64,000 nt of DNA from NCBI RefSeq assembly GCF_015694725.1, contig NZ_JADQDQ010000007.1, forward strand, positions 124,001-188,000. Direction: 5' to 3'. This document shows, one piece after another, positions 17,094-24,951 of this stretch. The stretch comes from Hymenobacter jeongseonensis. Lineage in GTDB: Bacteria > Bacteroidota > Bacteroidia > Cytophagales > Hymenobacteraceae. The notes beneath the pieces are model-generated. The model saw nothing but the letters and a program-made list of their open reading frames with translations. It did no database searches and was not told the origin of the DNA. How positions within the stretch are numbered: the stretch's first letter is position 1; every line of letters begins with the position of its first letter. The position numbers and the translations under genes were made by a program.

Positions 17094-17588
17094 TTACTTT
17101 TTTGCCCGGAACGACCAGGTGATGCGGAACACGGCCACTAGGTCGCCGGCGTCGTCGAGGCCGGTGCTGGTGGCTACCACGGTGCGGCCTTCGCCCGTGG
17201 CGCGGCTTTCGGCCACTGCTTGGGCAATGCGGGCGCCATCGGCGCAAGTGAAAGATATCAAGCCGACGGCCTTTTTGCTAAAGTCCGCCTCCAGCTTCGT
17301 TACCAGCATCGAAACGGGCCCGCCGGCCTGCACGTGCATCATGGCCTGTATGCCGCTGGCAAACTCCGCCGCCATGGCCAGGCAGGCGAAATAGATGCTG
17401 CGAAACGGATTTTGCGTAAGAAACTGAAACCGGATGGTGACCACCGCCTGCTCGGGGGTGAGCGCCGTGAGCCGCAGCCCCGCCAGCCCGGCCATGGGCA
17501 GCTTTTGCATCAGAAACAGCCGCAGCTTCAGGGGGCTGAGAACCTGGCGACGAAAAGCGGCGGCTTGGGGGGTATCAGTTGCAGTCAT
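17094..17588 (-). CDS. DUF4442 hotdog-fold (PaaI-thioesterase-like) protein
   Basis: A 164-residue protein, ATG at 17588. The pattern is that of the DUF4442 branch of the hotdog fold: SPLKLRLFLMQKLPMAGLAG at the start, then LTALTPEQAVVTIRFQFLTQNPFRSIYFACLAMAAE in pieces, with the helix FACLAMAAEFASGIQAMMHV at the dimer interface, and a strand-rich C-terminus (LVAVFRITWSFRAKK). Relatives bind acyl-CoA and some are thioesterases; whether this one is catalytic cannot be told. It is convergent with the DACNV gene (36-base gap) and lies downstream of the PPC-domain gene on the same strand. Confidence 0.8.
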   Translation of the reverse strand: MTATDTPQAAAFRRQVLSPLKLRLFLMQKLPMAGLAGLRLTALTPEQAVVTIRFQFLTQNPFRSIYFACLAMAAEFASGIQAMMHVQAGGPVSMLVTKLEADFSKKAVGLISFTCADGARIAQAVAESRATGEGRTVVATSTGLDDAGDLVAVFRITWSFRAKK

Positions 17589-17635
17589 AGTGGTTGTAGT
17601 GAGCAGTTGCCAGCAAAAGACGAGAATACAACTGG

Positions 17636-18184
17636 TTATTTCGCGGGTTTCAAACCGCTTTTTTTACTTGAGCGGACTGGCAGAACCGGGGCTGGGTACA
17701 CCTCTAGCTCCTTATACCCAAACGTGGAATCCGTTTCGCGCCGAAATTCCAGCGCGGGCAGTTCGCCTACCACGATTTCGGCTGTCGTGTACACCACACA
17801 GCCATCGAGCAAGTGCCCGCCGATGGTGCGGCCCGTGCTATCGGCAACGGCCAGGTGCAAGTGTGAGCCGTTGGTAGACAGCGTCCCAACCAAGGACACA
17901 ATTTCGAAATGCCCGCGGTAAACGCTCGGTCCTTCTTGGTTGGCCAGCCGTAGGGTGGCTACCGTGAGGCTGCCCACGCAGGTAAGCATGGTGCCCGCGG
18001 CGATGTGATGCGCTTGCACAAAGGCGGCAAGCTGCTGGCGTAGGTCGTCGCCGGGTTTTAGGCGCAGGGCGTACGTTTTCAGTGGCGACGACAAGGCAAC
18101 GGGCACGGCGGACGGCGTTTGGGCGCGCGCTGGGCTGGCAAGCAGGCCGAGCAACAGCGGCAGCAACAGAAGGAGACGAAACAC
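17636..18184 (-). CDS. Exported PPC-domain (DUF296) protein
   Basis: A 182-residue protein that appears to start at a GTG (18184), as no in-frame ATG lies upstream and the GTG is followed directly by a strong signal peptide (LLLLLPLLLGLLASPARAQ). The rest is a PPC/DUF296 domain: YALRLKPGDDLRQQLAAFVQ, an AGTMLTCVGSLTVATLRLAN segment, then STNGSHLHLAVADSTG with the paired His typical of the family, and GGHLLDGCVVYTTAEIVV. PPC domains are known from plant AT-hook proteins and from small cytoplasmic bacterial proteins; export of such a domain is less usual. Function unknown. It lies 78 bases downstream of the DUF4097-like gene on the same strand. Confidence 0.78.
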   Translation of the reverse strand: MFRLLLLLPLLLGLLASPARAQTPSAVPVALSSPLKTYALRLKPGDDLRQQLAAFVQAHHIAAGTMLTCVGSLTVATLRLANQEGPSVYRGHFEIVSLVGTLSTNGSHLHLAVADSTGRTIGGHLLDGCVVYTTAEIVVGELPALEFRRETDSTFGYKELEVYPAPVLPVRSSKKSGLKPAK

Positions 18185-18262
18185 GCCGCAAAGTAAGCCG
18201 GCTATGCCGCACAGGCTTGGTCAGGTCAAAATCGGCCTGAAAGCGCAATTGCCCGCAAGCGA

Positions 18263-19519
18263 CTACTTGCTGAACCGCACCGTGCCGTAACGCACCTTGA
18301 TGTTGACGTTGCCGGCGTTGGGCGTTGGCAGGGCGCCGCCAAAGGTACCCAGCACGTCGCTCGTCTGCGGGCCGTTTTCCTGGGAAAGCACCCGCACCAT
18401 TTTTCTGTCAACCAGCAACTGCCCTTGCTCGGTGCTCACGTCAAACCGGAAGCTCGGCGCTTCGGCAAAACCCAACCGAATGGTGCTAAAGCCCCCGTCC
18501 AAGTTCACTTGGCGGAAATTGGGACCCATGTCGCGCACTACGAAATCGGGGCAGTACCGCAGGGCCATGTCCAGGCCCTGGTCGAGCTTATCGACTGTGA
18601 ACCGGGTGTAGCCCGACGAGCCCCGTAGGTTGCGCACCGTGCCCAGGGCCACGTCGCCGTATTTGCTATGAATGGTCAGGTCCTGCACCGTTCCGATGTC
18701 GATATCGGAGTGATTGTTTCGCAGGCCAACGTTAATGCCTTCATCCAGGCGCAGGCGGGCGTAGCTGGCATCGATGCTGGCTTGGCCAGCGTATGCGATG
18801 ATGCAGCTGCCGTTGGCAATGCGCACGAGGTTTTGCGGCCCTTCGAGGCGGTTGGTGCGCAGGGCACCGTATTCCACGGCCAGCTCGGTGGGGCCGCTCA
18901 TGGCGCTGGCAATATTCACCTCGCCAAAATTATTGTAAACGCTCAAGGCCGTGGTGCGGGGCAGCCACACGGTGTAGTTCACTTCGTAGCGGCACCCCCC
19001 CGCCCGCCCGCGCAGCAGGGCACCGAACTGGGTGCTTACGGTTACACCGCCGGTTTTGGCGTCGTATTCCAGGTATTGTACCCCCAGCGCATCCAGCACT
19101 TGACGGGCGCCGGCCTCCGTTTCAGAGCGGGCCACCAGTTCTGCTTCAACCTTTATTTCACGCTTGTTCCACGGGTTGATTTGCACCCGCCCGTAACGCG
19201 TATTGAGCGAGAAGGCGCGCCCCGCCTTGGGCACCGCAAAGCTGCGGCTCGAGCGGCGGCGTTGCTCTACTTGCAGAATGCTGGCGTCCTGCCCATAGGA
19301 CTGGTCGGGCTGCGGATTTGGCTGAGCTTGCGGGGCGCTACAGGTAGCGTCCTCGGGTATGTAAAGCTCAATATCGATGCTTCTAATGACCACACCGGTC
19401 CCGCCTGCTCCTGCCGTGGTGGGCAGCGCTACGGCAGCCCGGGGGCGCACCAACCCAGTCATGGCCAGCATCGCTACTACCGTCAGGCGCCAAACAGCAC
19501 GGGATACAAGCGGTTTCAT
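18263..19519 (-). CDS. Exported DUF4097-like beta-rich protein in a sigma/anti-sigma unit
   Basis: A 418-residue protein with a signal-peptide-like N-terminus (LTVVAMLAMTGLVRPRAAVA). The mature part has many short repeats of alternating strands with the pattern N/Y-G-x-V/I (TRYGRVQINPWNKREIKVEA, YNNFGEVNIASAMSGPTELA, SKYGDVALGTVRNLRGSSGY, and the end KVRYGTVRFSK), which is typical of DUF4097 right-handed beta-helix adhesin-like proteins. Its ATG overlaps the stop of the anti-sigma gene by four bases (ATGA), so translation is coupled. Placed third after an ECF sigma factor and its likely anti-sigma factor, it is probably a target or output of that regulator. Adhesion is a family-based guess only. 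Confidence 0.75.
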   Translation of the reverse strand: MKPLVSRAVWRLTVVAMLAMTGLVRPRAAVALPTTAGAGGTGVVIRSIDIELYIPEDATCSAPQAQPNPQPDQSYGQDASILQVEQRRRSSRSFAVPKAGRAFSLNTRYGRVQINPWNKREIKVEAELVARSETEAGARQVLDALGVQYLEYDAKTGGVTVSTQFGALLRGRAGGCRYEVNYTVWLPRTTALSVYNNFGEVNIASAMSGPTELAVEYGALRTNRLEGPQNLVRIANGSCIIAYAGQASIDASYARLRLDEGINVGLRNNHSDIDIGTVQDLTIHSKYGDVALGTVRNLRGSSGYTRFTVDKLDQGLDMALRYCPDFVVRDMGPNFRQVNLDGGFSTIRLGFAEAPSFRFDVSTEQGQLLVDRKMVRVLSQENGPQTSDVLGTFGGALPTPNAGNVNIKVRYGTVRFSK

Positions 19520-20289
19520 TTGGCTTGCCGGCTATCTGCCAGCACGTAAGAGCTAGAGTTGCGGTCTTCGGCAGTTGCAGTGCCCAGATTCAGCTGTTGG
19601 TCCAGAATGTCGAGGCGTACCTGCAGGTTGCGGTTCATGGCCGTGAGCACGGCGTCGGGCTGCGGGTGGTGTAGCAGTTCCCCTTTCAGCTGGCGGTAGC
19701 TAGAATCGAGCGACACCAACTCCCGTTTCCAGTCAGCCGTCATAGCGGCCGTGCCGGGCCCGCTGAGTTGGTGCAGCTCGTCTTGACGACGAGCCAATTG
19801 GGTGGTATAGTAGGCCTCCATGCCGCGCACGGCCCGCACCAGTTGGCTATCGGCGCCGGCGCTGCGGTCGGCCGCAGTCATGGCCACCGGGTTGCCGCCT
19901 TGGTACAAGGCCTCGTCGGGGGCATCGGAGATATTATCGGTGCCCGCTGGGGCAGTGATGGCAACCACTTCAGTCGGTTTTTGGCTTGATTTCCAGGCCT
20001 CGCTGGCGCCAGCCGCAAAGACCAACAGTGCCAACGACGCCGCTACACCGTAGCGCTGTAGCCAGTTACCCCTAACCACCGCCGGCAAGGAAGCCCCGGT
20101 GCCGGGAAGGGCTGCAACGGTATTTGCAGCGCCCATCAGGCGCATAACCGGCGCCGCGGGCGTTGAAACGGGTTCCGCCAATTGCTGTTCGAGCGCAGCC
20201 CAGAGGTCAGGGCGCGGCTCGTGGGTGTCGAAATCGGCACGGTGCCGCTCGACGAAATTTTCTAATGACTTGTTCTTATTAGAGTCCAT
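19516..20289 (-). CDS. Probable transmembrane anti-sigma factor
   Basis: A 257-residue protein with a soluble N-terminal part (about 1-75), one membrane segment at about 81-97 (GVAASLALLVFAAGASEAW) and a periplasmic C-terminal region with helical, coiled-coil-like stretches (LVRAVRGMEAYYTTQLARRQ). This is the topology of anti-sigma factors that hold an ECF sigma at the membrane. The short N-terminal block FVERHRADFDTHEPRPDLWA is common in Bacteroidetes proteins annotated that way. No zinc-binding HxxxCxxC motif is visible. It lies 125 bases after the ECF sigma gene and overlaps the DUF4097-like gene by four bases. The assignment rests on context as much as on sequence. Confidence 0.7.
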   Translation of the reverse strand: MDSNKNKSLENFVERHRADFDTHEPRPDLWAALEQQLAEPVSTPAAPVMRLMGAANTVAALPGTGASLPAVVRGNWLQRYGVAASLALLVFAAGASEAWKSSQKPTEVVAITAPAGTDNISDAPDEALYQGGNPVAMTAADRSAGADSQLVRAVRGMEAYYTTQLARRQDELHQLSGPGTAAMTADWKRELVSLDSSYRQLKGELLHHPQPDAVLTAMNRNLQVRLDILDQQLNLGTATAEDRNSSSYVLADSRQAK

Positions 20290-20414
20290 GAATGAGGAGC
20301 AGACGCACGGTTCTTCCAGATTGAAGGAGGCTGCGGGGGATACAACAACCGCGGCCGGACGAAAAAGGATGAAGAGTAGTTAAAAAGTAGCTAAACTGGT
20401 AAAACGATAGATAA

Positions 20415-20987
20415 TTAGCTTAAGCCGCGCTGGGCGGCCAATTCGCGCAGCCGAACGCGGGCCCGGCTGTATTGGGATTTGGAGGTTGACTCGGAAATGC
20501 CGAGAATGGTGGCAATTTCGAGGTGGTCATAGCCTTCGAGCAAGTACAAGCTCAGCACCACGCGGTAGCCATCGGGCAGCTCTTGAATGCAGCGACGGAG
20601 CACGTCGGCGCGATAATGCGTGTCGGCCTCGTCTTCGTACGAAAGGCTGGCGGGCTCGGCGGGTTCCTCGTGGTGCTGCTCGCCTAGCGGCACCAGCGCC
20701 AGCCGCCGCTGCCGCAGGCAATTGATGCTTTTGTTGACGACAATGCGCTTGAGCCACGCCCCAAACGAAGAGTCGCCTTTGTAGCTGCTCAGCTCGCGAA
20801 ACGCACTCAGAAACGATTCCTGAAGCACGTCTTCCGCCTCCGCATAATCGCCGGTGATGCGTAGGGCCGCGTTGAACATGGCCTTGGCATAGCGACGGTA
20901 AATCTCGGCCTGCGCTTGGCGGTCGTTCAGGCGGCAGCGCTCCACCAGGGGCGCATTGATGTCAACGTAGGCAACGGCGGCTTCCAT
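20415..20987 (-). CDS. ECF-type RNA polymerase sigma factor
   Basis: A 190-residue sigma-70 family protein. Region 2 is clear (YRRYAKAMFNAALRITGDYA, then AEDVLQESFLSAFRELSSYK and FGAWLKRIVVNKSINCLRQR), and region 4 shows a helix-turn-helix (LPDGYRVVLSLYLLEGYDHL, then EIATILGISESTSKSQYSRA). The acidic linker between them is longer than usual (EEPAEPASLSYEDEAD). The start is the ATG at 20987. It heads a minus-strand unit with the probable anti-sigma factor and the DUF4097-like exported gene. Confidence 0.93.
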   Translation of the reverse strand: MEAAVAYVDINAPLVERCRLNDRQAQAEIYRRYAKAMFNAALRITGDYAEAEDVLQESFLSAFRELSSYKGDSSFGAWLKRIVVNKSINCLRQRRLALVPLGEQHHEEPAEPASLSYEDEADTHYRADVLRRCIQELPDGYRVVLSLYLLEGYDHLEIATILGISESTSKSQYSRARVRLRELAAQRGLS

Positions 20988-21641
20988 GCAGAAAGGCGAA
21001 TTAGTAGGGCTTAAGCAAGTAAAGGACCCTGGCTTGATATAAGGGGTTGCACCTGTAGCTCACAACCGATGAACTTCATTTCCAGTTGCCCTAAAGTAAG
21101 ACTATTTCAGATTCCAAAGGCCAAACCACCAAGCAATAATGTCATTCGCAACGGCGCGGCAACAGACAACCCCGCAACTAAAGATGCCACTTAAAAGGCC
21201 TGTGCGACGAATTGCGCAGGTCTTTTAAGTGGCACAGTACCAAACCAAATAGTTCACAGATGGACAAGCTGAACTTGTAAACCAGTTTCCAAGCACACCC
21301 GCGCCGCCCTTACCTACCGGATAGTAGCACCACCACTGTCTTGGTAAGTAGATTCCAATTGTTCTGTTTCTCAAACATTTCCTAATCAGGAAATTTTGAG
21401 GTGCTATCAAGCTCATGCCAAATAACAACGCAAACGTAATTAGAGCCATTAATTAGCATTGGATAATACTTATCAGCAGCTAGTATTCAATTGGTTTTAT
21501 AACAATCCAAGAAACTTATTATTTAAATTATATCATCGCAGGATTGATAAAGTGGCAATGACCCAAAGGGGTTTTTGAGTAGTAGAGACGAATAAACTAG
21601 CTATTTTTAACAGCTTCTAGCGAACCTTGTTAAATCTATTC
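20988..21641. other. Intergenic region entering the AT-rich islet
   Basis: About 650 bases with no gene I can support. The left part should hold the promoter of the sigma gene. A large hairpin lies at 21185-21234. From about 21400 rightwards the composition becomes strongly AT-rich. A 74-codon frame on the minus strand (21225-21449) has no recognisable features and begins inside the hairpin, so it is not called. Confidence 0.5.
21185..21234. terminator. 50-base hairpin, possible bidirectional terminator
   Basis: Arms TGCCACTTAAAAG and CTTTTAAGTGGCA are perfectly complementary over 13 bases, and most of the inner CCTGTGC / GCGCAGG bases also pair, around a short loop. The inner GC stem flanked by AAAA and TTTT resembles a bidirectional terminator, but the extra outer pairing is more than a terminator needs. 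Confidence 0.55.
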
Positions 21642-22874
21642 TCAGCTTCTTTCAACCAGTTTCACGGCCCACTTCTGATACCTTTTTTCCAAGAAATACG
21701 CAGAAGCGATAACTACACACAGATAGATTATCAGCCTAATTAGTGCAGTGTACAGTGTGCCGGAAAAAGGTGTGAATCTTATAAATAGATACCAAATTGG
21801 CAAGTGCACAAGATAGGTACCATATGAAATTCCTCCTAAAAAACTCAATCCCATTTTTATCCGTGTAAAACTAAACCGGAATGGAAACACGAGCAATAAC
21901 ACGCTAGTGAGAAATAATGCAATGGAAATCTTCATACCTAGGTCGAGGTTGCCACTATACAACAAATAGAAACTACGCCCTAAGGGTGGCACATAAATTA
22001 CAGCAACTAAATACTTATGCCATGCATGTATCTTGTTATTGAAAGTTGACAATATCAGAATGCAATATGGGACAAACTGTAATACTATAAAAAATTTAAA
22101 TCCTTGAGTCGTGACGTCTAGGTTAGGAATATGAAGTTTATTGAATATAAATTGATAAACTTCTAATCGTTGGTAACAAAATAATAGAATGAGTAGCGAT
22201 ATACAAAAAGAGGTGGGATGAACATATTCCCTAAATTTTATATCAGCACAGAGTATACCCATTGCGAAGTATATCAGCCCCAAAGAGTACCGTATTAAAT
22301 TTGGGTGAACATTGCTGGGAAAGAGTAATACAGTCAATGCCACTAAAGCAGCAACTATTACATAGAGAGGTCTAATCGATAAAAATGAAATAATAATGAA
22401 GCTTATGTAAAATACTATCTCAAAATTCATTGACCATATCGGCGTATTCTCAATTATTACATCTGTGGCAATATTTTGTAAAAACAAAAGATGGCCTATT
22501 AAACTCCAGAACAAATTTGATTCCTTTGCAATTAAAAAGCTGAATAATACTGCTAAGAAATAAACTGGGTAAAGCCTTTTACACCTCTTTTTGACAAAGG
22601 ATTTTATCTCATTAAAATTAGCTAAAGGATTCTTGTTAGTTAGGCCAAGCATGTAGCCAGATAACATGAAAAACAGAAACGGCCGCATCGTGCCTACGGG
22701 GACGAAAAAACCGTACAAGTGATATATTGGGTCGACATACCCTCGCATGCCAGCGTGACTCCAGACAATTACTAAAGAAGTGACCCCCCTTAGCATTTGA
22801 AGCTTCTGCTGTATTCTAGGCTTAACTTCTGCTTTCTGAATATTTGCAGATTCAATTAGTAAAGCAATTGACAT
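21642..22874 (-). CDS. Acyltransferase 3 family membrane protein (OafA/YrhL-like)
   Basis: A 410-residue integral membrane protein with about ten hydrophobic helices. The family start is clear: LQMLRGVTSLVIVWSHAGMR holds the conserved His thought to take part in acyl transfer, followed by FFMLSGYMLGLTNKNPL and RCKRLYPVYFLAVLFSFLIA. The C-terminus has the usual GISYGTYLVHLPIWYLFIRF block. Such enzymes add acetyl or other acyl groups to sugars of surface polysaccharides or to other molecules. Base composition is far more AT-rich than in genes on either side, which suggests recent acquisition. It resembles the acyltransferase at 23632-24924, sharing motifs such as GYxxGLTNK. Confidence 0.9.
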   Translation of the reverse strand: MSIALLIESANIQKAEVKPRIQQKLQMLRGVTSLVIVWSHAGMRGYVDPIYHLYGFFVPVGTMRPFLFFMLSGYMLGLTNKNPLANFNEIKSFVKKRCKRLYPVYFLAVLFSFLIAKESNLFWSLIGHLLFLQNIATDVIIENTPIWSMNFEIVFYISFIIISFLSIRPLYVIVAALVALTVLLFPSNVHPNLIRYSLGLIYFAMGILCADIKFREYVHPTSFCISLLILLFCYQRLEVYQFIFNKLHIPNLDVTTQGFKFFIVLQFVPYCILILSTFNNKIHAWHKYLVAVIYVPPLGRSFYLLYSGNLDLGMKISIALFLTSVLLLVFPFRFSFTRIKMGLSFLGGISYGTYLVHLPIWYLFIRFTPFSGTLYTALIRLIIYLCVVIASAYFLEKRYQKWAVKLVERS

Positions 22875-23631
22875 AAAATCCTTACAATGACTATTTTACC
22901 AGTTTTTCATTTGCGCTATTGAATAAATGAATTATAAGAAAGCAAGAATGAAATTGACCAGTAAAGCCAAGATTCTTATTGCTTATAATACAGTTACTAC
23001 TTCGCAAAGATAGACGCGAAAAAACTTAAAATATGGCAATTAATCATATTTAAGGTTATAAGTATTGAATATGAATGGTATTCAACGAATACTACCTCTC
23101 TCCTGCGATGCAAAAATGTGGTTTGCAGCTTATTTGATAATAACTTGATTAAAGTGCATCGTGGTATTGACTATGAGAAGCAAGGCTTTATAACTAGCGG
23201 GAGCAAAGCCACAGCCTAGTGGCGAAAGCAGACTAACTAGGCAAAGGCGCGCTTAACGACCTAGCGCCAAGCCAACGACATGAAGCAGTTTCCACTAAAG
23301 GGCTGGCTAGCCGCTCCAATTGCAACCCCAGTGGCAGCCGGCAAACTTCACTATTGATATTGACGGCCTGTGCGACAGATACAGCACACCATATCGAGTA
23401 AGTACACCGTGGGAATTCAACCGACAATAGACGTGGCGTGGAAAAAGGGGCGCAACTACAACTGTAAGTCAGTATGGAGTTAATAGCCAGCAACCATACG
23501 ATAGCCAGCGCCTAAGAACGCCGACCATTACCTATGAGCTTGTTTGTTTTTTGGCTGCTAAAACTTTCAATTATACCCCAACCTGAACTGATTATTAAAA
23601 ATCCTTCCCCCGATGAATCACAAGAATTAGT
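22875..23631. other. Non-coding or decayed stretch between the two acyltransferase genes
   Basis: About 757 bases. The first 250 or so are strongly AT-rich. From about 23190 to 23530 the composition changes to a more balanced one. That part has only broken frames in all directions, including an 86-codon minus frame (23233-23493) with no recognisable features. It reads like the remains of a gene or element, but I could not match it to any family. Confidence 0.4.
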
Positions 23632-24924
23632 TTATCTAATTATCATGTTTCGGAAAAACGGCTGCATTTTTTTCTCCAGCAAATAGCCTACGCTTAAAGT
23701 AGTTGCGAGATAGATTATCATACGAGTACTAAACTCGAAAGCACTGCCGCTGAAATAGCTGAATGAGCCGATAATGAATATAATCGGATAGTGAACCACG
23801 TAAATACCGTAGGAAATGCTACCCAATGGAATAAGCCATGCAATGACCTTGCGGGATAACTTGTCAAGGGCCTCTGCTTTTAGTAAGAAAAGCAAGCTAA
23901 GCAAGTAGAATAGGATGGTGAAGCCGACCCCCGTATTTTCTATTAGACTCATCAGGTCGCCCTTGTTCAGACGAACAGCCAGATAGACAATCGGCATAAA
24001 GTATATCACAAATTTTAGCCCTCTATAAACGCGTATCTTTTTGTCAGTAAAGAGCATAATACCGACCATGCAAAATAATAGGTACGACAAATCTGAGAAC
24101 TGCACAATTTGTTGATGATAGTTATCAACTTGCTTTAGTGAAATATCCAACCCAAGCATTTGGAATACCCGCTGCATGTAATTCATCTGCTCAAAGCTGA
24201 GAAACAGCAACATAAACGACACCAATTGGGGAAATTTTGTAGTTGTGTTGGAAGTGTGGCATTTGGCCAACCACAATCCAATTACCCAATATATTAATCC
24301 GTACCCGTAAGAAGCTAGCATTGGATGCAACCACTGAGGCATAACTGTCGCTATCACCACCACAAGCAAGCTGATAGCAATAATCAAAGCCGGCCTAATT
24401 GAAAAAGATGATATTACAATAAAAATGACATAATAAACTACTTCATAATTTAACGACCAAAGTGGATTATTTTCTTTAATAACCACTCCCAGAGTGACTT
24501 GCAAAAACGTAAGGTGCTGGATGATTAATGACCAGCTATAGACTTTATTAAGCAGCAAAAAAGCAACAGCCAGCGTAAGTATTATGCTTAGCAAGTATAT
24601 CGGGTAGAGTCTAATAAATCTTCGCTTTAAATATTCTCCGCAACTTTCCCAAGAGTTTATCGGCGTTTTATTGGTTAAACCAATAACATAGCCCGAAAGC
24701 ATAAAAAATATCAATACGCTTAAGTGTCCTGGAGGAACATATTTCCAAGGGCCAGGAATTTCGTATCCCTTCATGAGGGAGGGCGACAAAAGTATGGCGT
24801 GCCTAATGACAACGATTAGCGCCGCCCCCCCCCGCAAAGCTTCTAGATTTAACTCAAATTTACGTGGATATTCACCTGCCTGTTGAGGTTGAACCGAAAC
24901 GGCGTGTGGAACAGGTCGTGACAT
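23632..24924 (-). CDS. Acyltransferase 3 family membrane protein (second copy)
   Basis: From the ATG at 24924 (MSRPVPHAVSVQPQQAGEYP) the protein has 430 residues; a TTG six codons earlier is an alternative. The family marks are LEALRGGAALIVVIRHAILL with the conserved Arg-His, IFFMLSGYVIGLTNKTP, LKRRFIRLYPIYLLSIILTL, and near the C-terminus GSISYGIYVVHYPIIFIIGS. About ten membrane helices are visible. It is AT-rich like its neighbour and similar to it in layout, so the pair could come from one duplication or be acquired together. The nearest upstream gene (aldehyde dehydrogenase) has the normal GC-rich composition, so the islet border lies close to 24925-24950. Confidence 0.9.
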   Translation of the reverse strand: MSRPVPHAVSVQPQQAGEYPRKFELNLEALRGGAALIVVIRHAILLSPSLMKGYEIPGPWKYVPPGHLSVLIFFMLSGYVIGLTNKTPINSWESCGEYLKRRFIRLYPIYLLSIILTLAVAFLLLNKVYSWSLIIQHLTFLQVTLGVVIKENNPLWSLNYEVVYYVIFIVISSFSIRPALIIAISLLVVVIATVMPQWLHPMLASYGYGLIYWVIGLWLAKCHTSNTTTKFPQLVSFMLLFLSFEQMNYMQRVFQMLGLDISLKQVDNYHQQIVQFSDLSYLLFCMVGIMLFTDKKIRVYRGLKFVIYFMPIVYLAVRLNKGDLMSLIENTGVGFTILFYLLSLLFLLKAEALDKLSRKVIAWLIPLGSISYGIYVVHYPIIFIIGSFSYFSGSAFEFSTRMIIYLATTLSVGYLLEKKMQPFFRNMIIR

Positions 24925-24951
24925 CCAATTTTTATTAATCAAGTAACTGCG

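Noticed and set aside
21225..21449. 74-codon minus-strand frame at the edge of the AT-rich islet
   Set aside because: Ends inside a hairpin, no recognisable domain, no start context, no conservation evidence.
23233..23493. 86-codon minus-strand frame between the acyltransferases
   Set aside because: No features beyond being open; nearby frames are broken. Noted as a possible remnant only.
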